Shown piece after piece: positions 17,815 through 27,340 of a stretch of 64,000 nucleotides of DNA (positions are counted from its first letter, which is position 1; each line of letters starts with the position of its first letter). The notes beneath the pieces were generated by a model. It had not been told where the DNA came from. It searched no databases and saw only the letters and a list, made by a program, of their open reading frames with translations. The stretch is from assembly GCF_001183985.1 (NCBI RefSeq), contig NZ_LFZW01000001.1:832333-896332 (forward strand), read 5' to 3'. Made by a program: the position numbers and the translations under genes. The DNA comes from Peribacillus loiseleuriae (GTDB lineage: Bacteria; Bacillota; Bacilli; Bacillales; DSM-1321).

Positions 17815-18714
17815 GTGAAATTAGCAGCAATGTTCAAAATGATTCTAGCTATGTCTATTTTTGGTTCAATTGGTTTTTTTACAGTGAAGACAGGTGTTCC
17901 AGCGATTGAGTTAGTTTTCGTTCGGTGTATTTTTGCAACGATTTTTCTAAGCTTATGCTGGTTATTAACAGGTCATCACAAAGTCGAGGTATGGAATAAG
18001 CGTGAATTATTAGTTACATTGATATGTGGCATATTCTTAGTATTGAATTGGGTATTTCTATTTAAAGCATTTGAGCAAATGTCTATTACTATATCTATTT
18101 CAATTTATCATTTAGCCCCAATATTCGTTTTGATTTTGGGAAGTCTTGTTTTAAAAGAAAGAATGAATATAATGTCGTTGATAGCTATAGTTGTATGCTT
18201 TCTTGGCAGTATATTAGTAGTAGGTACGAATGGTTATTCATCATTAACAGACTTAGTAAATTCAGGATTTATATGGGCTTTACTTGCAGCGATATGTTAT
18301 GCAATGACCATGCTCTTAGGTAAAGGCATTAACCAATTAAGTGCTTATGCGATGACTTTTGTTCAGACCTTCATTGGAATCATCATATTATTTCCATTTA
18401 TTGATTTGAGTAAGTTTGATAATTTAACATTTTTTAACTGGCTATTTATTTTGGGGACAGGCTTTATCCATACAGGGTTAGTCTATTATTTATTCTTTGA
18501 TAGTCTAAGAAAATTGCCTACATCAGTAATATCTGCTTTGGTTTTTCTTGATCCTGCCGTAGCTATATTATTAGATATTATCATTGTAGGGTTCAGACCT
18601 TCTTTGATGCAGATTATCGATATACTATTAATTTTTAGTGGTATGGTTTATACGTTAGTAAAACCTAAAAAGAATGGAAAATATGAAACAATTGAAGGGA
18701 ATCTTAACCCTTAA
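17815..18714 (+). CDS. EamA/DMT superfamily transporter
   Basis: This drug/metabolite transporter has ten predicted transmembrane helices in two EamA repeats of about 140 residues each. The second repeat starts near SGFIWALLAAICYAMTMLLG. The length of about 300 aa is standard. GTG at 17815 is preferred because AGAAAGGTTG lies 8 bases upstream; ATG at 17794 is in frame but has no ribosome site. Members export amino acids or metabolites; the substrate is unknown. It stands alone. Confidence 0.88.
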   Translation: MKLAAMFKMILAMSIFGSIGFFTVKTGVPAIELVFVRCIFATIFLSLCWLLTGHHKVEVWNKRELLVTLICGIFLVLNWVFLFKAFEQMSITISISIYHLAPIFVLILGSLVLKERMNIMSLIAIVVCFLGSILVVGTNGYSSLTDLVNSGFIWALLAAICYAMTMLLGKGINQLSAYAMTFVQTFIGIIILFPFIDLSKFDNLTFFNWLFILGTGFIHTGLVYYLFFDSLRKLPTSVISALVFLDPAVAILLDIIIVGFRPSLMQIIDILLIFSGMVYTLVKPKKNGKYETIEGNLNP

Positions 18715-18995
18715 ATGAAGGAGTTAGAAGCTTTCGGATGCGATTAGGTAGAAGAGCATGAGAAGGATTATGCTTTTTGTAGTTTTGCAATAAAGTTGCA
18801 CCGGAAATTTTCTCGCAGGGGTTACGTTTTATAACTTATTCCGCTGTTGGAGTTACTTGAAACTTTAAAAGATATTGTAATTTAATAGAGATTGTAATTA
18901 TCTGTGTGTAATAATAATGGTACGGACAGATAGCAAACCATAATGGATTCCAGTTGTCTAGAAATACTTATATTATTGGAAGAGAGGGAATAGTC

Positions 18996-19973
18996 ATGAA
19001 GCTGAAAGTCATTGTCTATAAGAAAGTGGATCAAAGTGTATTGGATTTTATTCAAAAGACTTGTCAGGTTGTTTATTTTGAGAAGCTTGATTCACAAAAC
19101 TATCCTGAATTTCTACATGAGTTAAAGGACGCCCAGGGTATATTAGGTTCAGGATTAAAGGTGGATAAGAGTTTACTAGATCAGGCCCCATGTTTAAAAA
19201 TTGTGTGCAATATTTCGGTCGGCTACGACAATTTGGACTTGACAGAGCTGTCTGAGCGCGGGATTATGGCAACGAATACGCCAGAAGTATTGAACGAGAC
19301 AGTTGCAGATACGATTATGGGATTAATTTTATCAACGGCTAGAAGGATGCCAGAATTGGATCAAAGGGTTAAGGCAGGACAGTGGGGAAACAATCTCGCG
19401 GAAAAGTGGTTTGGGTTGGATGTCCATCATAAAGTATTAGGAATTATCGGAATGGGTGGAATTGGCTCTGCGGTTGCCAAAAGAGCTCATTTTGGATTTG
19501 ATATGGATATCTTATATCATAATAGATCTAGAAATGACGAAGCCGAACAAAAGTATGGGGCTACATATTGTTCGATGGAAGATTTGCTAAAGCAGTCTGA
19601 TTTTGTATGTGTAATGACACCACTTACTCCTCAGACTGAAAAGTTAATTGGCAAAAGAGAGTTCAAATTCATGAAAAAGACGGCGATTTTTATCAATTGC
19701 TCAAGAGGAAAAGTTGTGGACGAAGGCGCTTTAATTCATGCGCTAGATAGTGGAGAAATTCATGCAGCTGGACTAGATGTTTTTGAAAAAGAGCCGGTCA
19801 ATTCGGATAATCCATTGCTTTCGATGAAGAATGTTGTCGCTTTGCCACATATCGGTTCCGCAACTTATGAAACTCGCTTGAAAATGGCGATGCTAGCAGC
19901 AACGAACCTGGTTGCCGGATTACAAGGGGAAATTCCACCTACGTGGATTAATAATAGGATACAGGTAAAGTAG
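18996..19973 (+). CDS. D-2-hydroxyacid dehydrogenase (glyoxylate/hydroxypyruvate reductase type)
   Basis: This NAD(P)-dependent reductase of the D-isomer 2-hydroxyacid dehydrogenase family has the nucleotide motif GIIGMGGIGSAVAKR. The catalytic Arg lies in INCSRGKVVDE, the Glu in FEKEPV and the His in LPHIGSAT. NISVGYDNLD is the usual substrate-side motif. It resembles GhrB and B. subtilis YvcT, which act on glyoxylate or 2-ketogluconate. ATG at 18996 has AGAGAGGGA ahead; an upstream ATG at 18954 has none. The exact substrate is not determinable. A terminator follows. Confidence 0.9.
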   Translation: MKLKVIVYKKVDQSVLDFIQKTCQVVYFEKLDSQNYPEFLHELKDAQGILGSGLKVDKSLLDQAPCLKIVCNISVGYDNLDLTELSERGIMATNTPEVLNETVADTIMGLILSTARRMPELDQRVKAGQWGNNLAEKWFGLDVHHKVLGIIGMGGIGSAVAKRAHFGFDMDILYHNRSRNDEAEQKYGATYCSMEDLLKQSDFVCVMTPLTPQTEKLIGKREFKFMKKTAIFINCSRGKVVDEGALIHALDSGEIHAAGLDVFEKEPVNSDNPLLSMKNVVALPHIGSATYETRLKMAMLAATNLVAGLQGEIPPTWINNRIQVK

Positions 19974-20019
19974 CTGCACAGCGATCGGAATAATTAGTGG
20001 AAATAAAATAGTAGAATTG

Positions 20020-20053
20020 CCGGATAGTCCTTTTGGGGCTATCCGTTTTTTTA
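20020..20053 (+). terminator. Terminator after hydroxyacid dehydrogenase
   Basis: CGGATAGTCC pairs with GGGGCTATCCG, then TTTTTTT. Confidence 0.85.
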
Positions 20054-20173
20054 GTAGGTGACAGTCTCCTCCCAAAGTGCTGGACAAGGAGCTAAATCTA
20101 ATTAGTTGAGATAGAAAAGCTTATAAGAATTGTGTTTTAGATTGAGGGATAACCAATTAAGAAAAGAATTAGA

Positions 20174-20208
20174 AGAAGGCACTAGCGTACAAGCATGTGC
20201 CTTTTCCT
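20174..20208. terminator. Hairpin between convergent genes
   Basis: AAGGCAC pairs with GTGCCTTTT near the end of the leftward lipoprotein gene. Confidence 0.55.
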
Positions 20209-20212
20209 GATA

Positions 20213-21253
20213 CTATTGAGCAGACGGAGCAAATGTTTTGGCAATATAGGTCGTAACCGGACCATACTGATCTTGTCTATTTGCCGGGTAGGAAATGGAA
20301 AATTTATTGAAGATTTCTTGACCAAAGAAGAATTGATTATAGAAGATTTGCCCATTTTCTTCGTAGGAAACTACATACCAATCATCTGTAAATTTTTGAT
20401 AGGCAATTTGTCCAGGGATGCTATTTATTTCTTCTTGGTAATAGGTTTCGATTGATTCTCCTTCGTTCACAGTATTCGTATGACCGCCATAAGCAGTGAC
20501 TTCAAATTCTGCATTATAGAAACTTGCTCCATCCCCATTAGTAGGCGGGGTATCCATCTTTAAACCTTCAGGATATTGCATCGAAAAACCAAAGCGATCG
20601 TTTTCATATGACCGATACTTGAATGTTTCAGTTTTCTTTTTTTTGTTCTTTTTGCTGTTTGATTTTACTTCGTTATTACCTGTTTCATTTTGTTGCAGGA
20701 CAGGCTCATTGGTAGTTAAAGCTACTGTTACTTGTACAGATAGTTTAGTTACTTCAGATTGATAGTCGGCTAAAACTTTGTTTGTTTCGATGTCTTTTTG
20801 TAAAAGCTGAATCTTTTCTTCTGCTAAATTGTAGCTCTCTTTTGTGATCAGGCTTTTAACAAGGTCAAGGTCTTTTTGGAAAGAAGCTGTGATACTTTGA
20901 TCTGAATGGATAAGGTCTCGAAGACTTTTCGCTTCTGACTGCAAGGTTTTTAATCCATTTCTATGATTCATAACTGTATTAAGTGAGTCAATGGCAGAAT
21001 CATATTGTTTTTGTTCATAGGCGCTCAGCGCATTTTTCATTTGAGTGGCCTGATCAAAATAGGAAGAGGCATCTTCGTCTCCTGCTTTTTCTTTTAAAGC
21101 TATTTCAAAATAGATAGCTGCCTGGTGATAATCCTTTACTATCAAGCTTTCGATCCCCTTGTCCATAGCATTTTGATATTTGTCATTAGAACAAGATGCG
21201 AGTAATAATAAGCTAACAATGATAAGTGCTAGTATCTTGATTGTTGATTTCAT
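20213..21253 (-). CDS. Lipoprotein with TPR-like helical region
   Basis: A secreted lipoprotein anchored through Cys21: a Lys-containing N-terminus, a hydrophobic stretch and the lipobox LLASCSN. Residues 25-190 are alpha-helical repeats resembling TPRs (KGIESLIVKDYHQAAIYFEI, AYEQKQYDSAIDSL). A low-complexity linker SNSKKNKKKK follows. The C-terminal domain (about 215-346) begins YENDRFGFSMQYPEGL, a pattern common to PsbP-like surface domains. The function is unknown. It is transcribed opposite to both neighbours. Confidence 0.8.
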   Translation of the reverse strand: MKSTIKILALIIVSLLLLASCSNDKYQNAMDKGIESLIVKDYHQAAIYFEIALKEKAGDEDASSYFDQATQMKNALSAYEQKQYDSAIDSLNTVMNHRNGLKTLQSEAKSLRDLIHSDQSITASFQKDLDLVKSLITKESYNLAEEKIQLLQKDIETNKVLADYQSEVTKLSVQVTVALTTNEPVLQQNETGNNEVKSNSKKNKKKKTETFKYRSYENDRFGFSMQYPEGLKMDTPPTNGDGASFYNAEFEVTAYGGHTNTVNEGESIETYYQEEINSIPGQIAYQKFTDDWYVVSYEENGQIFYNQFFFGQEIFNKFSISYPANRQDQYGPVTTYIAKTFAPSAQ

Positions 21254-21489
21254 ATGCTCTCCATTCTATTATGTAATTCAACAGCAAATCAAATTCTACC
21301 AAATGATCAAGGTTTTGTCTTAAATTTCTGAGATGTTTGAGTGTATGTAAAGGCAGAGTATACTTATGAAAAAAGAAGTTCTGATACAAGTGGATGTACC
21401 CAAATATGCATTTTCTAATTTTAGTTTGAAGATCTACTGATTTTAGTCTAAAATGAACTGATGTAAATATAAATCCGTTTCATTACGGT

Positions 21490-21524
21490 AGAGGTTTCTA
21501 GCTACCCTCTCTAAAAAACTAAGG
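21490..21524 (+). promoter_or_regulatory. preQ1-I riboswitch
   Basis: AGAGGTTTCTAGCTACCCTC followed by TCTAAAAAACTAAGG carries the conserved loop CTAGCTACCCTCT and the A-rich tail with CTAA of preQ1 class I aptamers. It lies just upstream of queC, its standard target, and is followed directly by a terminator hairpin, so preQ1 should turn the operon off. Confidence 0.92.
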
Positions 21525-21558
21525 AAAACAGTACTGCTTTCTTAGTAGTGCTGTTTTT
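21525..21558 (+). terminator. preQ1 riboswitch terminator
   Basis: AAACAGTACTGCT pairs with AGTAGTGCTGTTTTT, directly adjoining the aptamer. Confidence 0.85.
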
Positions 21559-21581
21559 CTGTCGAAAAGGGGATTTTTTTA

Positions 21582-22241
21582 ATGAAGCAAGAGAAGGCAG
21601 TAGTAGTTTTTAGTGGCGGTCAGGATAGTACGACTTGCTTATTCTGGGCGATGAAGCAGTTTAAGGAAGTTGAGGCAGTTACGTTTGATTATAATCAGCG
21701 CCATCGGTTAGAGATTGATTGTGCCAAGCAGATTGCCGACGAACTTGGGATTAAACATCATATTCTGGATATGTCGCTGCTCAACCAATTGGCGCCTAAT
21801 GCATTAACGCGTGATGACATTGCCGTGAGTGATGGAGAAGAGGGGGAGCTTCCTTCCACCTTTGTTCCGGGGAGAAATTTGTTGTTCTTATCTTTTGCTG
21901 GGGTACTTGCCAGCCAAGTCGGAGCCAAGCATATTATTACAGGTGTGTGTGAAACAGACTTTAGCGGCTATCCGGACTGCCGAGATATTTTCATAAAATC
22001 ATTGAATGTGACGTTAAATCTATCGATGGATCAGCCATTTGTTATTCATACACCGCTTATGTGGATGAATAAGGCGGAGGCATGGGGCATGGCGGATGAG
22101 TTAGATGTTTTGGAATTTGTTCGTAATAAGACACTAACCTGTTATAACGGAATCATGGCAGATGGTTGCGGGGATTGTCCGGCTTGTAAATTGCGTCGAA
22201 AAGGCCTTGATGACTACTTGAGTCAGAAGGTGAAGAATTAA
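21582..22241 (+). CDS. queC: 7-cyano-7-deazaguanine synthase
   Basis: ATP-dependent conversion of 7-carboxy-7-deazaguanine to preQ0 in queuosine synthesis. The PP-loop SGGQDS lies at residues 11-16. A C-terminal zinc site is formed by the cysteines of LTCYNG and [11 protein letters not shown]. At 219 aa the length is typical. It is first in a preQ1-controlled operon, with AAAAGGGG ahead of the ATG. Its stop overlaps the queD start (TAATG). Confidence 0.96.
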   Translation: MKQEKAVVVFSGGQDSTTCLFWAMKQFKEVEAVTFDYNQRHRLEIDCAKQIADELGIKHHILDMSLLNQLAPNALTRDDIAVSDGEEGELPSTFVPGRNLLFLSFAGVLASQVGAKHIITGVCETDFSGYPDCRDIFIKSLNVTLNLSMDQPFVIHTPLMWMNKAEAWGMADELDVLEFVRNKTLTCYNGIMADGCGDCPACKLRRKGLDDYLSQKVKN

Positions 22242-22717
22242 TGTATGGCTTTCGCGTAGTAGATAAATTGCAAAAGATCAATGAAGATATTAAATCCGAT
22301 CAATTAAAATATCATGCTAAACGAGTACTTGTTAGTAAGGAATTTACTTTTGATGCGGCCCATCATTTACATTGTTATGAAGGGAAATGCAAAAATCTTC
22401 ATGGCCATACTTATCGGGTCATTTTTGGCCTTAGTGGTTTTATCGATGATCGTGGCTTACTCATTGATTTTGGCGATATTAAAGAAATTTGGAAAAATGA
22501 GATTGAAATTTTTCTTGATCATAAATATTTAAACGAGACGTTGCCGCTAATGAATACAACTGCTGAAAATATGGTCGTTTGGATTTATGAAAAAATGGCG
22601 GACGCATTAAACAAGAGACAAGAACAATATGATGGAGCAAGGGTGGAATTTGTCCGTCTTTATGAAACGCCGACAAGCTATGCCGAGGCAAAAAGGGAGT
22701 GGATGGAACATGAGTAA
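22241..22717 (+). CDS. queD: 6-carboxy-5,6,7,8-tetrahydropterin synthase
   Basis: QueD converts 7,8-dihydroneopterin triphosphate to 6-carboxytetrahydropterin. The zinc ligands appear as the His residues in DAAHHLHCYEGKC and NLHGHTYRV. The catalytic region includes Cys in YEGKCKNLHGH and the later DHKYLNE. It has about 30 extra N-terminal residues ([18 protein letters not shown]) before the conserved fold. The start overlaps the queC stop by one base, indicating coupled translation. Confidence 0.95.
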   Translation: MYGFRVVDKLQKINEDIKSDQLKYHAKRVLVSKEFTFDAAHHLHCYEGKCKNLHGHTYRVIFGLSGFIDDRGLLIDFGDIKEIWKNEIEIFLDHKYLNETLPLMNTTAENMVVWIYEKMADALNKRQEQYDGARVEFVRLYETPTSYAEAKREWMEHE

Positions 22718-23438
22718 AATTCCTGTTATGGAGATATTCGGACCAACCATTCAAGGGGAAGGCATGGTCATCGGTCAAAAGACGATGTTTGTTAGAACGG
22801 CGGGTTGTGATTATGCTTGCTCATGGTGTGACTCGTCTTTTACATGGGATGGATCGGGTAAACATCTCATTAAGCAAATGGAGCCAGACGAAATTTGGTG
22901 TCAGTTAAAAGAACTAGGAGGAGATGGTTTTTCTCATGTAACCATCTCCGGTGGAAACCCAGCTCTATTGAAGAATCTTACTGGATTGGTCCAATTATTA
23001 AAGCAAGAAAACATGAAAACCTGTCTTGAAACGCAAGGGTCAAAGTGGCAAGATTGGATGCTTTCGATTAATGAGCTGACGATTTCACCTAAACCGCCTA
23101 GTTCAGGGATGATCACAAACTTTGACTCACTTGATATGATCCTCAATAAGCTCATGTCAGACGATTTTTCAGGAAATGTGAGTTTAAAGGTCGTTGTATT
23201 CAATGATGCTGATTTTAACTATGCAAAGGCAATTCATAGAAGATACCCTGGCATTCCTTTTTACATGCAGGTGGGGAATGATGATACGAAGACTGTAAAT
23301 GATGCTGTGTTAATTACTCATTTGCTGCAAAAATATGAAGAGTTAATCGATCGTGTGATACAAGATGAAGAGTTAAAAGAAATTAAAGTACTCCCTCAGC
23401 TCCATGCACTAGTATGGGGAAACAAACGAGGTGTGTAA
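22710..23438 (+). CDS. queE: 7-carboxy-7-deazaguanine synthase, radical SAM
   Basis: QueE performs the radical SAM ring contraction of 6-carboxytetrahydropterin to CDG. The N-terminal hallmark EIFGPTIQGEG is followed by the cluster motif C-x3-C-x2-C in GCDYACSWCDSSF, as in the Bacillus enzymes. The SAM-binding glycines lie in TISGGNPAL. ATG at 22710 is chosen: it follows AAAGGGAG and gives the family N-terminus MSKIPVMEIFGP. It overlaps queD by 8 bases. The protein is 242 aa. Confidence 0.96.
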   Translation: MSKIPVMEIFGPTIQGEGMVIGQKTMFVRTAGCDYACSWCDSSFTWDGSGKHLIKQMEPDEIWCQLKELGGDGFSHVTISGGNPALLKNLTGLVQLLKQENMKTCLETQGSKWQDWMLSINELTISPKPPSSGMITNFDSLDMILNKLMSDDFSGNVSLKVVVFNDADFNYAKAIHRRYPGIPFYMQVGNDDTKTVNDAVLITHLLQKYEELIDRVIQDEELKEIKVLPQLHALVWGNKRGV

Positions 23439-23454
23439 GAGAAAGGGATAATAA

Positions 23455-23994
23455 ATGATTAGAATTTTACTATATTTAATTGCCATTGTAACAGCCAATG
23501 TTGTGACAGCTTCTTTCGCACCTTTATCGATTGGTGTATTTATTGTGCCAATGGGAACGCTATTTATCGGGGCAACTTTTATCCTAAGAGATTTGGTGCA
23601 AAATGCATTTGGCAGAAAGAAAACCTATTTGGCAATCGGAATCGCTTTAGCTTTGTCGGCGATTGTGTCATATATATTGGGAGACACATTATTAATCGTT
23701 CTTGCGTCCGCCATTTCGTTTGTCATCTCAGAAACAACTGATACGGAAATTTACTCAAGATTGAAGCTCCCGATGGCTTGGCGAGTTTTTTACAGCGGGC
23801 TAGTTGGCGGAGTTCTTGATTCTGCTATCTTTGTCATTATTGGCTTAAGCCCATTGGGTGCTAATTTCCTACCATGGGAAGCTGTACCTTTTGCAATTCT
23901 TGGTCAAGTGATTGTGAAGACCGTTATACAGAGCCTTGGCGCAATGGTGCTCCATCGTGTAATCATTTCGCGGAACCAAGTAGAGATAGCTTGA
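23455..23994 (+). CDS. VUT family queuosine-precursor transporter (YpdP/YhhQ type)
   Basis: This 179-residue membrane protein has five or six hydrophobic helices. The family marks ANVVTASFAP and GATFILRDLVQNAFGR near the N-terminus, and GGVLDSAIFV later, match the Vut_1 (PF02592) proteins that import queuosine precursors such as preQ0 and preQ1. It sits 16 bases after queE under the preQ1 switch, supporting salvage of the same precursor. AGAAAGGG precedes the ATG. In B. subtilis queF takes this operon position; it is absent here. Confidence 0.9.
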   Translation: MIRILLYLIAIVTANVVTASFAPLSIGVFIVPMGTLFIGATFILRDLVQNAFGRKKTYLAIGIALALSAIVSYILGDTLLIVLASAISFVISETTDTEIYSRLKLPMAWRVFYSGLVGGVLDSAIFVIIGLSPLGANFLPWEAVPFAILGQVIVKTVIQSLGAMVLHRVIISRNQVEIA

Positions 23995-24167
23995 ATCATT
24001 TTTGAATATACATTGAGAAGGATAAAAATAAGAAGATAAAGATTTATAATCGCATGTAGGCTCTTTTAGTCCTTTTCTTACAGGTCTAGATGAGATCAAA
24101 GAGATTATTATCTAATTGGTATTTAATTGATTACGAAGACATTTTTTGTTTATCTAGCTCCATAAAA

Positions 24168-24217
24168 TAGCCCAAATTTTGGCCATACGTAAAGTGGTCA
24201 AGATTTGGGCTATTCTC
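24168..24217 (+). terminator. Terminator after queuosine operon
   Basis: AATAGCCCAAATTTTGGCC pairs with GGTCAAGATTTGGGCTATT. Confidence 0.75.
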
Positions 24218-24587
24218 TTGATCATCACGGAAACGTGAATAAAAAAAGAATTTTATATAAGACTGGTTGGCGGTATATCCATCGTCAAATCTACTGGATA
24301 TTGCATTTAAAAATACAACAGGTCAATTTTATAAAAACGATACGCTAGTGTTTTTGTTTTAGTTTGTTTGAAATATTATCCGTATAAATAAAACCTAGAA
24401 TAGGTTAAATGTCTTACTTGATCTTCCAACTCCCCTTCTTTCCACCTATTTACCATAAAATTGCGGACTAGATATAATTGTAGGTGATATTAGGAAAAAA
24501 GAGAGGGGAGCTTGATCATTATTTTAGGAACAAAGAAAACCACCTTACCAGCTTCCTTGTTTGAAAGGATAAGAGGAGGCAGACTAA
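24218..24587. other. Intergenic, no gene seen
   Basis: AT-rich DNA before the LXG remnant. GGGAGCTTGATC and, closer, AAGAGGAGG (24571-24579) are ribosome-site-like. The latter serves the remnant ORF. Confidence 0.4.
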
Positions 24588-24766
24588 ATGAAAATGTTAG
24601 ATGTAGATGCGTTACATAAGGGAATCGATGCTACAATTGAAAAATTGTTGAGCTTGCAGAATAAATGAAACAAGTAGAAAATGATGTAAAAGGATTGGTT
24701 GCCCTAGACGATTGGCTTAAAGGAGAGGGAGGGAAGGAAATCCGTTCCTATTCAAAATGTGAATGA
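24588..24766 (+). pseudogene. N-terminal remnant of an LXG-domain polymorphic toxin
   Basis: A strong AAGAGGAGG precedes ATG at 24588. The frame reads MKMLDVDALHKGIDATIEKL, then LSLQNK and TGA. The neighbouring frame continues without loss: MKQVENDVKGLVALDDWLKG, then EGGKEIRSYSKCE. Together they reproduce the opening of LXG domains (KxLDVxxLHxGIxxTIxxL, then VxxLVxLxDxLKGxGGxxIR), the secretion modules of type VII-secreted toxins such as B. subtilis YeeF and YobL. The rest of the LXG domain, the toxin domain and an immunity gene are missing, so it is dead. Confidence 0.7.
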
Positions 24767-25052
24767 AGTTATATGTGAAAATAATATCGACTTGAAATCT
24801 ACTTTTTTGGATCCCAGCTAACTGTTGAATATGCATTGTTTTATGATGCTTTAGATCTTTGTCCTGAATAATAAAGTAACTTAATGAGATTTCGAAGGTT
24901 ATTTGATAAAGGAGCACCTTAAATAGTATGTTTGAATAAATGAGTGGTGGTCAACAGATTGCCACTCTTTTAATATGAATCTTTGATGATCTTTTTAGGT
25001 ATACTATGGTGGAAAAAAACAAGGAGATAACGGAACATCCCCTTTTCAATCA

Positions 25053-26045
25053 TTAACTTTTTAAAATATCTTCAATTCTATCAAGTTCTTCTTGAGAGAA
25101 TGAAAGATTATTTAATGCAGCAACATTTTCTTCGATTTGACTTACTCGGCTTGCGCCAATTAATGCAGAAGTAACCTTTCCACCTCTTAGTACCCAAGCA
25201 AGTGCCATTTGCGCCAGGTTTTGACCGCGTTCAGCTGCCACTTGATTTAATTTTATTACGCGATTTACAACGTCTTCACTCACTTGATCCGTTCCTAATG
25301 CACCAGTAGATTTAGCAGCTCTGGAATCAGTCGGAATGCCATTTAGATATTTATTTGTTAAAAGACCTTGTGCTAAAGGACAGAAAGCAATCGATCCAAC
25401 ACCATTTTCTTGTAATACATCCTGTAAGCCATCCTCAATCCAGCGGTTCAACATGGAATAGCTTGGTTGATGAATGACGAGTGGTGTGCCTAATCGATTT
25501 AGGATTTTAATCGCTTCCTCTGTTTGTTCCGCATTATAACTCGAAATGCCTACATATAATGCTTTCCCTTGGCGAACGATTGAGTCTAACGCACCCATCG
25601 TTTCTTCCAAAGGCGTGTTCGGATCTGGACGATGTGAATAGAAAATATCGACATAATCCAGCCCCATGCGCTTTAAACTTTGATCTAAACTTGCGACAAG
25701 ATACTTCTTCGACCCCCATTCACCGTATGGGCCTGGCCACATATAATAACCAGCTTTTGATGAAATAATCATTTCATCCCGGTAAGGAGCAAAATCTGTT
25801 TTTAATATATTTCCGAACATTTCTTCCGCAGATCCTGCAGGAGGACCATAGTTGTTTGCTAGGTCAAAATGGGTGACTCCTAGATCAAATGCTTTTCTGA
25901 GCATTGCGCGCCCATTTTCATATGGATCCACTCCGCCGAAGTTATGCCATAGGCCAAGTGAAATCGCTGGAAGTTGTAGTCCAGATTGCCCGCTTCTATT
26001 GTATTTCATTGTGTCATATCTTGTATCATCCGCTCTATAAACCAT
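25053..26045 (-). CDS. Aldo/keto reductase, YghZ/Gpr type
   Basis: This NADPH-dependent reductase has a TIM barrel. Catalytic residues are Asp and Tyr in HFDLANNYG, Lys in SSKAGYYMWPG and His in YSHRPD. The N-terminus YDTMKYNRSGQSGLQLPAIS and then LGLWHNFG is the signature of the YghZ branch, described as L-glyceraldehyde-3-phosphate or methylglyoxal reductase. ATG at 26045 with GGAGGT 7 bases ahead is preferred over an upstream ATG. A cre-like site lies about 80 bases upstream, suggesting catabolite control. It is monocistronic. Confidence 0.92.
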   Translation of the reverse strand: MVYRADDTRYDTMKYNRSGQSGLQLPAISLGLWHNFGGVDPYENGRAMLRKAFDLGVTHFDLANNYGPPAGSAEEMFGNILKTDFAPYRDEMIISSKAGYYMWPGPYGEWGSKKYLVASLDQSLKRMGLDYVDIFYSHRPDPNTPLEETMGALDSIVRQGKALYVGISSYNAEQTEEAIKILNRLGTPLVIHQPSYSMLNRWIEDGLQDVLQENGVGSIAFCPLAQGLLTNKYLNGIPTDSRAAKSTGALGTDQVSEDVVNRVIKLNQVAAERGQNLAQMALAWVLRGGKVTSALIGASRVSQIEENVAALNNLSFSQEELDRIEDILKS

Positions 26046-26121
26046 TGTAAACCTCCTAAAGAAGTGATACTTCATATTATAATACTTCACCTTCAATTGT
26101 CGATATTTTTAAACTATTAAT

Positions 26122-26137
26122 ATAAAGCGTTTTCAAA
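26122..26137 (-). promoter_or_regulatory. cre-like CcpA site upstream of aldo/keto reductase
   Basis: Read on the reverse strand, TTTGAAAACGCTTTAT fits the cre consensus WTGNAANCGNWNNCW except for the late C. Confidence 0.5.
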
Positions 26138-26523
26138 CGAGCTGGATATTAAGTAATTTACCATTGCGGTACGATAGGAATGTCTACAGTCACTTTGTGT
26201 ATGTGATCATAAATAAAAAATAGTAGTAATTTTTGATATTGTGTATAATTTAATGCAGCAAATTAAATGATCAGTTTTATCCAACTAGCAGACATTTACA
26301 TTTAATAGAGCAATAGTTAACATAAATAATGTGATTATTTAACTCATTTGTATTTTTGCAGGTTATTAGGGAATTCCAATAGTCAAAAAGGTTGTAAAAG
26401 TACAAGTAAAGAAGTAAGGATTGAAGATCCTCAAACTTCTGGGTGCCTTGTTTGAATGAATCCATTAATCATCTAGAAAAATCTATATGATTAAAATCGA
26501 AGTTTAAAATGGGGGGCGAGTCC
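26138..26523. other. Intergenic, no gene seen
   Basis: AT-rich separation between divergent genes. It should contain the promoters for both. No ORF is supported. Confidence 0.45.
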
Positions 26524-27129
26524 ATGAATGAACAGTATTATGATGCATTACTAAACATAAAAACAGCAGGTGATCAAAAGGGATTCAATCATTCTATGCA
26601 TTATCATCGGTATGAGCCAACACCATACAGTGCGCTCGAAATATTATTTAACACCTATGAATTGAAAAGTAGTGATCGGGTTGTTGATTTTGGTTGTGGA
26701 AAAGGGCGGTTAAATTTTTATATCTATCATTTATTTCAGGCGACTGTTGTTGGGATTGAAATGAACGAAAGGTTTTGTAAAGAAGCGATTGAAAATCGAA
26801 CAAGATATATGAAAAAAGCAAAAAACAGGACAGATAAAATCCATTTCCATTGCTGCTTAGCAGAAGAATATCAGATGAATCCGTTAGATAATCGTTATTA
26901 TTTTTTTAATCCATTCTCTATTCAAATTTTTATGCAGATTATTAACAATATCTTGCTTTCAGTTGAGGAATTCAAACGGGAAATCGAGCTGATTTTGTAT
27001 TATCCTTCAGATGATTATCTCTATTTTTTAGAGAACCAAACGTCATTTGAATTAAAAGAAGAAGTCATCCTGCCAGACTATGCGCATAATCCTTATGAGA
27101 AATTTTTAATTTATCGATTAGTTTATTAG
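26524..27129 (+). CDS. Class I SAM-dependent methyltransferase
   Basis: This 201-residue cytoplasmic methyltransferase has SAM motif I RVVDFGCGKGRLNFY and the acidic strand-2 end VVGIEMNERF. The post-I region includes FFNPFSIQIF where many members have the substrate-side Pro motif. The N-terminus YYDALLNIKTAGDQKGFNHS is conserved in a group of Bacillus proteins of unknown substrate. ATG at 26524 follows TGGGGGG. It appears to be monocistronic. Confidence 0.82.
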   Translation: MNEQYYDALLNIKTAGDQKGFNHSMHYHRYEPTPYSALEILFNTYELKSSDRVVDFGCGKGRLNFYIYHLFQATVVGIEMNERFCKEAIENRTRYMKKAKNRTDKIHFHCCLAEEYQMNPLDNRYYFFNPFSIQIFMQIINNILLSVEEFKREIELILYYPSDDYLYFLENQTSFELKEEVILPDYAHNPYEKFLIYRLVY

Positions 27130-27140
27130 AAGGATATATG

Positions 27141-27181
27141 GAGGTTGTTCCAAAGAGGGGACACGCATTTGGGACATCCTC
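27141..27181. repeat. Family A solo end (A6)
   Basis: GAGGTTGTTCC and GGGACATCCTC form the same outer inverted repeat seen around copies A3 and A4, but the GGGTCTGACC core is gone. It could also act as a weak terminator for the methyltransferase. Confidence 0.5.
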
Positions 27182-27340
27182 TGGTGATTGAGTATGTCGG
27201 TTAAAGAGGAAGGATTTTTCTCTTGTCAATTAAATACCAGCAGGTGACCAGAGTTAGAAAAAGTTGCCGGTTGTTTCTCCCTCCAAAATGTATAACACTT
27301 AAGGTAGCAAGAAAGCAGTCAAACACATAGGAGGGAAATT

